From: Terriglobia bacterium
GTDB taxonomy: Bacteria > Acidobacteriota > Terriglobia > UBA7540
Assembly: GCA_022866195.1 (NCBI GenBank)
Contig: JALHUF010000114.1
Coordinates: forward strand, 1 to 11,884
Length of the DNA stretch: 11,884 bases
Direction: 5' to 3'
Positions 7,013 through 11,884 of the stretch are shown here, one piece after another (positions within the stretch are counted from its first letter, which is position 1; the number at the start of each line of letters is the position of its first letter). The notes under the pieces were generated by a model, which saw nothing but the letters and a program-made list of their open reading frames with translations, searched no databases and was not told where the DNA came from. The translations under genes were made by a program, and so were the position numbers.

Positions 7013-7024
7013 AGGAGGCCTCCT
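7013..7024. repeat. Perfect 12-base palindrome in the divergent kinase/membrane-protein gap
   Basis: AGGAGGCCTCCT is fully symmetric and sits in the 135 bases between the divergent starts at 6986 and 7122. It could be a regulator site. It also presents AGGAGG on both strands, but not at a useful distance from a likely start. No clear -35/-10 pair was found for either gene. Confidence 0.25.
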
Positions 7025-7121
7025 GGCGAATGCTCGAAACGGCGCCCGACGGTCCAGTAGGTTGTGACTCCTCCCACCCCGCGGTTCGGCTATGCAAGGA
7101 GCGAGCGCGCGGCTTCCACGG

Positions 7122-8663
7122 ATGAGAAACCTCCTGAGGACGTTTGCCAACCGCCCCGTCGCGTTTCTTCTGGTTGGGGGATTCGCCTGCTTGTTCCTCC
7201 AGGCATTCCTTCTGCCCTACACGCCCATTTATCAAGGCGATACCATCCCCATCTTTCTTCTGGAAGCACGGCGGATGCTCGAAGGGGAGGTGATGTACCG
7301 TGACTTCTTTGAGTTCACTCTCCCCGGCATTCAGGCAGTCTGCCTTTTTCTCTTCCAGCTGTTCGGCGTGCGGGCCTGGATTTCGGCCGCCATGCTGATC
7401 GTCTTGGGAGTGAGCCTGGCTTGGCTTGGAGCGGCGCTGTCTAGGCAGGTGCTGAAGGGAAAGCTCGTCCTGCTTCCCAGCCTCCTGTTTCTGGCGTTTC
7501 CGTTCAGCTCCGAGCTTGACCCGACGCATCACTGGTACAGCACGCTGACCGTCATGGCCGCGCTGGCGTTGCTCATTGAGACGCGCAGCTTGCCGCGTAT
7601 CGTGGCCGCGGGGGCACTCTGCGGTCTGGCCACAGTGTTTACGCAGAACCGCGGGGCCGCGGCAATCCTCGGCATTGCCATCTTCTTGCTCTGGGAATCA
7701 CGCGCGAAAGGCCAAGGTTGGAGATGGCTGCTCAAGGCGCAGACCGGCCTGTGCGCAGGTTTCCTCGTCGTGATGGCTCCCCTGGTTGTTCACTTGATCT
7801 GGAAGGTCGGCCTGCAGCGGTTCCTCTTCTGCGTCGTTACATTCCCAATCAAATACTATCCATATTATTACTGGAACACACCCCAGGTCTACATGGCGGA
7901 ACTGCCAGACTACCCTTTCTGGCTGGAATTGCCGGCCGTGGGCATCTGGATTTCCATGCATTTGCTTCTGCCGCTCATTTATCTGTTGTTCTTGGCCCGC
8001 TATTTGCGAGAGGCGAAGAGGCATCCCGCAGAGCCCTGGGACCGACTGATGCTCCTGAGCACCGTAGGATTGTGCTTATTTCTAGGCATCGCGTTTTCTC
8101 CGAACTGGTTCAGGTTGTGTTCGGTTTCGCTGCCGGCGCTCATCGTATTTACCTGGTTCTTGAGGCCTTCCGGAAGACTGTCTCGCGCCTTCATGCGTTT
8201 CTTTTGGTTTGCCGCTCTGCTGGCATTGGTGGCTCAGCCCGCCATCGTGCAGACAGGCTGGAAGGGATACCTTGACTCCCCGGTCGGCCGCGTGGCCTTC
8301 CTCGAGCCAGCACGTTACGAGAAATTCCGCTGGCTGTCGGAGCACACACGCAGCGGGGATTTCTTTTTCGTGGCCGACGATGCGGCCGCATACTTCCTGC
8401 TCGGCCTGAAAAACCCGACCGAAGTGTCTTTCCTATCGGCCACCGCCTACACGCGCCCCGAACAGGTCCAGAACGTCGTGGAGATGTTGGAGAAGCATCG
8501 GGTGCGGTTTGTACTGTGGTCCGCATGGCTCGATGTGCCCCGGGGGATTGCCCGCGGGACTGATCCCCTCGGACCTGTCCGGGCCTACCTGCGCACTCAC
8601 TATCATCCGGTCAGGAATTTCACCGACTCCGAGCTCCAGCAGGCCTGGGAGCGCAACCCGTAG
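7122..8663 (+). CDS. Polytopic membrane protein, probable GT-C-type glycosyltransferase (ArnT/PMT-like)
   Basis: Integral membrane protein of 513 residues with about ten hydrophobic segments. The layout fits GT-C transferases, which move sugar from a polyprenyl-phosphate donor to an acceptor on the outer face of the cytoplasmic membrane. After the first membrane helix (about 13-32), the loop has an acidic residue in YQGDTIP (Asp40) followed by YRDFFEFTLPG (59-69). This acidic first loop is the usual catalytic position of the family, although the exact motif is not textbook. Further membrane segments lie at about 70-106, 115-128, 141-153, 160-191, 207-227, 271-293, 310-324, 333-347 and 358-373. 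The final 130 residues form a soluble domain with FFFVADDAAAYFLLG at 414-428. ATG at 7122 was chosen because MRNLLRTF leads directly into the first helix; ATG at 7092 adds ten residues and neither has a good ribosome site. Donor, acceptor and pathway are unknown. Confidence 0.8.
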   Translation: MRNLLRTFANRPVAFLLVGGFACLFLQAFLLPYTPIYQGDTIPIFLLEARRMLEGEVMYRDFFEFTLPGIQAVCLFLFQLFGVRAWISAAMLIVLGVSLAWLGAALSRQVLKGKLVLLPSLLFLAFPFSSELDPTHHWYSTLTVMAALALLIETRSLPRIVAAGALCGLATVFTQNRGAAAILGIAIFLLWESRAKGQGWRWLLKAQTGLCAGFLVVMAPLVVHLIWKVGLQRFLFCVVTFPIKYYPYYYWNTPQVYMAELPDYPFWLELPAVGIWISMHLLLPLIYLLFLARYLREAKRHPAEPWDRLMLLSTVGLCLFLGIAFSPNWFRLCSVSLPALIVFTWFLRPSGRLSRAFMRFFWFAALLALVAQPAIVQTGWKGYLDSPVGRVAFLEPARYEKFRWLSEHTRSGDFFFVADDAAAYFLLGLKNPTEVSFLSATAYTRPEQVQNVVEMLEKHRVRFVLWSAWLDVPRGIARGTDPLGPVRAYLRTHYHPVRNFTDSELQQAWERNP

Positions 8664-8877
8664 CCACCCGCGGGCGAGAACCCAAGCGTGCAACGCAAGG
8701 ACGGATCCAGCATGGCCAAAGAATGGCCGCCATGCAGGACTCCGGTGCATTCCACACAACTCAAGATTGCCAGCCAGATTCCAACCTGAAAGAGTCTTCA
8801 CCTCCGTCGTTTTCTCTCCCATCCTCGGGCGGAATTCTGTAATGTAGTTGGCGTGGTACAGAACCAGCCCCGGATCT

Positions 8878-8920
8878 GATTCGCCCTCCCTCGGCCCGAG
8901 GTAGGATGCGAATCGGGCGA
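8878..8920 (+). promoter_or_regulatory. Nested hairpin with a competing partner in the polX leader
   Basis: Outer arms GATTCGC (8878-8884) and GCGAATC (8908-8914) are perfectly complementary. Inside them, CCTCGGCCCGAGG (8889-8901) forms its own stem, and CCT/AGG steps join the two with small bulges. TCGCCC (8881-8886) can instead pair with GGGCGA (8915-8920), which is incompatible with the outer stem. The structure ends 12 bases before the AGGAGG of polX. It lacks a T-run, so a role in translation control or as a DNA-level operator is more plausible than termination. Function is unproven. Confidence 0.35.
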
Positions 8921-8932
8921 GCGGCGACCGCC

Positions 8933-8938
8933 AGGAGG
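8933..8938 (+). promoter_or_regulatory. Strong ribosome binding site for polX
   Basis: A perfect AGGAGG five bases before the GTG at 8944. It decides the start codon in favour of GTG. Confidence 0.85.
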
Positions 8939-8943
8939 CTGCC

Positions 8944-10677
8944 GTGGAAAATCAAGAGATTGCTGCGGTCTTCGAAGAGATCTCCAATCTCATGAAGATC
9001 CTTCAGGACGACCCCAAGTGGCAGTTCAAGGCGGCAGCCTACGACCGGGCCAAGCGCGCCATCGAAGGCTACTCCGAGCGGCTCGAGGACATCGCCCGTG
9101 ATCCCCAACGCAAACTCACCGAGATTCCCGGAATCGGAGAAGACCTGGCGAAGAAGATAACCGAGCTCGTGGAGACCGGGCAATGCAAGTACCACCAGGA
9201 GCAACTCCGCAAAGTCCCCCGCAGCCTGCTCGACCTCCTGCAACTGCAAACGGTGGGCCCGCAGAAGGTCCGCCTCTTCAAGGAGAAGTTGGGAATCACA
9301 ACTGTAGATGGGCTTGAGAAAGCGGCGAAAGAGGGGAAGCTGCGCGCCCTCCCCGGCATGAGCGTAAAGTCCGAGGAAAATGTCCTGAAGGCCATCGAGG
9401 TCTTCCGCCGCGCCGCGGGGCGCTTTCGTCTGGATACCGCTTTCGAGACCGCTCAGGAACTAGTCGCGTATCTCAAGGAATTCAAGGGAGTCGAGGAAGT
9501 CACGCCTGCCGGGTCGCTGCGGCGAGGCCGGGAAACTGTCGGTGACCTTGATTTACTGGTGACCGGGCGCAACCATGCCGCCATCGCCGAGCATTTTGCC
9601 AAGTTCCCCGGCGTCGCGCAGGTTCTGGCCAAGGGCGAAGACAAGGTCACAGTAAAACTCCAGAATGATTTACAGGTGGACGTTCGCCTGCTGGAGCGCC
9701 AATCGTACGGCGCCGCGCTCCAATATTTCACGGGCTCCAAGGAACACAACGTGGCCCTACGTGATCGGGCCAAGCGCCGGGGATGGAAGCTGAGCGAGTA
9801 CGGGCTGTTCGAAGGCAACAAGATCATCGCCAGCCGCACGGAAGAAGAGATCTACGCAAGGCTGGGACTCCAATGGATTCCCGCCGAACTCCGCGAGAAC
9901 CTGGGGGAAATCGAGGCGGCAGAAGAGGGCCGGTTGCCGAAACTCGTTGAGCTTTCCGAGATACTGGGTGACCTGCAAATCCACACCACCGCCTCCGATG
10001 GCCGGTGCACGGTTGAAGAGATGGCGGAAGGGGCGAAGAAGCGCGGCTACAAGTACATCCTCATCACTGACCATTCGAAGGCCGTTACCATTGCCAACGG
10101 GCTCGATGAAAGACGCGCGGTGGAACACATCCGCAACATCAAGGCGGTCCGGCGCAAGGTAAAGGGCATCGAGATCTGGGCGGGCACCGAGGTCGATATT
10201 CTTGGCGACGGCAAGCTTGACTACTCCGACGAACTGTTACGGCAATTTGATATCGTGCTCGCCAGCATCCACTCGCGCATGACCCAAGCGCCCGAGGAGA
10301 TGACGGAACGGCTGCTGAAGGGTCTCCGCAACCCCTACGTCCGGATTCTGGGACATCCCACGGGACGACAGCTTTTGAAACGCGATCCCTACAGCTTCGA
10401 CCTGGAGAAAATCATCACCACGGCCCAGAAGCTGGGGGTCATCCTGGAGTTGAACGGCAATCCCGAAAGGCTCGACCTATGCGATCGCCATGTCAAGTTG
10501 GTCCGCGACCGAGGCATGAACGTAATCATCTCGACTGATGCTCATCACCCGGACCAGTTTGACTTCATGCGGTACGGGGTGACGACCGCCCGGCGCGGGT
10601 GGATGGAAAAGAAGGGCATCTTGAATACCTATCCGCCGGAAAAGCTACTGGCGTCTTTGCGCCCTCTGCCCACCTAA
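8944..10677 (+). CDS. polX: DNA polymerase/3'-5' exonuclease PolX
   Basis: Family X DNA polymerase with a PHP exonuclease domain, 577 residues, close to the usual bacterial length of about 570-580. It fills short gaps in base excision and end-joining repair. An N-terminal lyase-like helical region holds a helix-hairpin-helix IPGIGEDLAKKI at 61-72. The nucleotidyltransferase core has AGSLRRGRETVGDLDLL at 189-205, where Asp201 and Asp203 should bind catalytic metal, and a third acid Asp246 in LQVDVRLL. The thumb carries YFTGSKEHN at 261-269. The PHP domain starts at about 341 with GDLQIHTTASDG, followed by ITDHS (374-378), GTEVDIL, ASIHSR, GHPTGR and STDAHH, all expected metal-binding segments. 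DLQIH rather than DLHIH is, as I recall, common in this family and not a defect. The GTG start is fixed by AGGAGG five bases upstream. The HAD gene starts 94 bases downstream on the same strand. Confidence 0.97.
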   Translation: MENQEIAAVFEEISNLMKILQDDPKWQFKAAAYDRAKRAIEGYSERLEDIARDPQRKLTEIPGIGEDLAKKITELVETGQCKYHQEQLRKVPRSLLDLLQLQTVGPQKVRLFKEKLGITTVDGLEKAAKEGKLRALPGMSVKSEENVLKAIEVFRRAAGRFRLDTAFETAQELVAYLKEFKGVEEVTPAGSLRRGRETVGDLDLLVTGRNHAAIAEHFAKFPGVAQVLAKGEDKVTVKLQNDLQVDVRLLERQSYGAALQYFTGSKEHNVALRDRAKRRGWKLSEYGLFEGNKIIASRTEEEIYARLGLQWIPAELRENLGEIEAAEEGRLPKLVELSEILGDLQIHTTASDGRCTVEEMAEGAKKRGYKYILITDHSKAVTIANGLDERRAVEHIRNIKAVRRKVKGIEIWAGTEVDILGDGKLDYSDELLRQFDIVLASIHSRMTQAPEEMTERLLKGLRNPYVRILGHPTGRQLLKRDPYSFDLEKIITTAQKLGVILELNGNPERLDLCDRHVKLVRDRGMNVIISTDAHHPDQFDFMRYGVTTARRGWMEKKGILNTYPPEKLLASLRPLPT

Positions 10678-10771
10678 CAACCGGCGCATTGTCTGCTAAG
10701 ATTGATCCTCGTGGTCGCGCGGCCAGCGCTGCCCGACGGTGTGGCCGAGACATCGAATCCTGCGGAGCCTT

Positions 10772-11494
10772 ATGAGCGTTCACGGTCCCCTACCCGCAGC
10801 CGTCATTTTCGACATGGACGGCGTACTAGTAGATAGCAACCCCTTCCATTTACGGAAATGGGCTGACCTGCTGCACGAGCATCGCATCCCCTTCAATCCC
10901 GACGACCTTCCCCAGCAGATCTTGGGGCAACGAAACGACACGGCTTTCCGTTTCTTCTTTGGTACGCAGTTAAGTGAGGATGAAATTCAGCGTCTCAGCG
11001 AAGAACTGGAAGAGAGGTTTCGCAAGGTTTTTCGGCCGCACGCTGAGCCCCTGCCGGGACTCGCCGCGCTGCTCGCCGACTGCCACAGCGTTGGAATACC
11101 CATGGCGGTAGCTTCCTCGGCGATGACCAAGAATGTCGAATTCATCGTGGACGTGCTGGGATTCCGACCGTACTTCCGCTGTCTGGTCACCGGAGACGAG
11201 GTCACCCACCCCAAACCTCATCCCGAGATCTACTTCAAGACCGCCGCGAAGCTCGGGGTCATGCCCGCCGCCTGCGTAACCTTCGAGGACTCTTTCGTAG
11301 GTGTGGAAGCCGCCAAAGGCGCGGGGATGAAGTGCATCGCCATCGCCTCCACCTTTTCCGCTGAAGAGTTGCGCGAACGTACGGGCGCTGACCTGATCGT
11401 CCCAAACTTTGCCGGCCTGAGCCCCGGCATGCTGCGAGAACTTTTCCTGCCCCGCCGCTCATCAGCCCCTCACAGCCGTGGAAAAAGTCCTTAA
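10772..11494 (+). CDS. HAD-superfamily hydrolase, beta-phosphoglucomutase-like
   Basis: Cytoplasmic phosphohydrolase or phosphomutase of 240 residues. All four HAD motifs are visible: FDMDGVLVDS (nucleophile Asp14, acid/base Asp16), ASSAMTKN with motif II Ser115, HPKPHPEIYF with motif III Lys148, and FEDSFVGVEAAKGAG (Glu172/Asp173, metal binding). The insert between motif I and motif II is the helical cap of subfamily I, as in beta-phosphoglucomutase, phosphoglycolate and 2-deoxyglucose-6-phosphate phosphatases. The substrate is likely a small sugar phosphate, but the sequence alone does not identify it. ATG at 10772 has GGAG just upstream and leads directly into the first strand; an in-frame GTG at 10739 would add eleven unconvincing residues. 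It lies 94 bases after polX and may be co-transcribed with it. Its stop is 9 bases from the stop of the convergent phosphatase gene. Confidence 0.92.
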   Translation: MSVHGPLPAAVIFDMDGVLVDSNPFHLRKWADLLHEHRIPFNPDDLPQQILGQRNDTAFRFFFGTQLSEDEIQRLSEELEERFRKVFRPHAEPLPGLAALLADCHSVGIPMAVASSAMTKNVEFIVDVLGFRPYFRCLVTGDEVTHPKPHPEIYFKTAAKLGVMPAACVTFEDSFVGVEAAKGAGMKCIAIASTFSAEELRERTGADLIVPNFAGLSPGMLRELFLPRRSSAPHSRGKSP

Positions 11495-11503
11495 GGAAAA
11501 CAG

Positions 11504-11884
11504 CTAGGCTGTAGGCGGCCCGTAACGCAGCACAGTTAGCGTGAGATCGTCGGCCTGGCGGGCACCGCCGGCAAAATCCTGAATAGCGGCGACTACCTTG
11601 TCACAGACAGCCTGGGGCCCTTGGCCGCCACACTCCTCCAGGAGCGCCTTCAGACGCGTCTCACCGAACAACTCGTCATCTACGTTCTGCGCTTCTGTGA
11701 TCCCATCCGTGTAGATCAGCACATGCTCGCCGTGCTCGAGATGGGTGCGATCCTTCTGAAACGAGGCGCCCGCGAACAACCCCACGGGAAAGTCCGACGA
11801 ATCCAGCCGGTGGACAACACCATTGTTACGAATCACAAGTGGTGCGGCGTGCCCCGCGTTGACAAAGGTGAAGCCGCCATGGCG
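11504..11884 (-). CDS. PP2C/SpoIIE-type serine phosphatase, C-terminal part (N-terminus outside window)
   Basis: The last 126 residues of a PPM-family serine/threonine phosphatase of the SpoIIE/RsbU class; the frame is open at the right edge. Conserved segments are FVNAGHAAPLVI (about 7-18), SDFPVGLF (30-37), LIYTDGITEAQN (56-67, with metal-binding Asp60), LFGETRL (72-78) and QADDLTLTVLRY (110-121, with metal-binding Asp112/Asp113). Such proteins dephosphorylate anti-sigma-factor antagonists in partner-switching pathways, often with N-terminal GAF, PAS, receiver or HAMP sensor domains that would lie beyond the window. The TAG stop at 11504-11506 gives a natural family C-terminus, so the visible end is intact. 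Its upstream neighbours are not visible and its regulatory target cannot be named. Confidence 0.93.
   Translation of the reverse strand, partial: RHGGFTFVNAGHAAPLVIRNNGVVHRLDSSDFPVGLFAGASFQKDRTHLEHGEHVLIYTDGITEAQNVDDELFGETRLKALLEECGGQGPQAVCDKVVAAIQDFAGGARQADDLTLTVLRYGPPTA

Larger units (their letters stand above)
8664..8943. other. Intergenic region before polX
   Basis: 280 bases with no convincing gene. Near its left end is a short inverted repeat (CATGGC at 8711-8716, GCCATG at 8729-8734) without a T-run, so it is not a clear terminator. Near its right end is a nested hairpin (annotated separately), followed by the polX ribosome site. No confident -35/-10 pair was found. Confidence 0.5.

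Noticed and set aside
6987..7532. N-terminal extension of the kinase frame by 182 codons.
   Set aside because: It is antisense to the plus-strand membrane-protein gene, low-complexity and rich in Gln, Lys and Glu, and has no domain. The membrane segment near the chosen ATG is a natural kinase start.
8711..8734. Inverted repeat CATGGC/GCCATG downstream of the membrane-protein gene as a terminator.
   Set aside because: There is no T-run after it on either strand, and the stem is only six base pairs.
9970..10002. Gln in place of the first PHP His (DLQIH instead of DLHIH) in PolX as a sign of a dead exonuclease.
   Set aside because: As I recall, DLQxH is common in active bacterial PolX proteins, and the other PHP motifs are intact.
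1..11884. Search for tRNA, rRNA, CRISPR repeats, insertion sequences and attachment sites.
   Set aside because: No regularly spaced repeats, transposase or integrase motifs, or tRNA-like cloverleaf sequences were seen on reading; a covariance-model scan was not possible here.

Overview
The window is a GC-rich bacterial chromosome segment carrying eleven clear protein genes (two cut by the window ends) and one standalone receiver gene. The style suggests an Acidobacteriota or similar soil/sediment Gram-negative lineage: a sensor kinase paired with a sigma-54 activator, a PolX-type DNA polymerase, a multi-spanning GT-C-like glycosyltransferase and a SpoIIE/RsbU-type phosphatase. This placement is an inference from gene content, since no taxonomic marker is present. 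No tRNA, rRNA, insertion sequence, integrase or CRISPR array was seen.

Left part, minus strand (read right to left): a membrane histidine kinase and its sigma-54-dependent response regulator (6986 to 3953), then a radical SAM enzyme with extra C-terminal cysteines and a membrane-anchored NodB-fold polysaccharide deacetylase (3785 to 1969). A roughly 310-base AT-richer regulatory gap follows. Beyond it lies a compact operon of a standalone receiver protein, an acyl carrier protein and a beta-ketoacyl-ACP synthase (1657 to the left edge). The synthase and carrier look more like the NodE/NodF or aryl-polyene type than housekeeping FabF/AcpP. Together with the NodB-fold deacetylase and the radical SAM enzyme, they suggest a specialised acyl or glycoconjugate pathway under two-component control. 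That combined pathway is a hypothesis.

Right part, plus strand: a polytopic GT-C-like membrane protein (7122-8663) diverges from the kinase. A 280-base gap follows, with a nested hairpin just ahead of the polX ribosome site. Then come PolX (8944-10677) and a beta-phosphoglucomutase-like HAD phosphatase (10772-11494). The HAD gene converges, with only 9 bases between stop codons, on a PP2C/SpoIIE-type serine phosphatase on the minus strand that runs off the right edge.

The most interesting leads are the ACP/KAS/deacetylase/radical SAM neighbourhood with its orphan receiver, the promoter/operator-like region at 1800-1920, and the two competing hairpins in front of polX.
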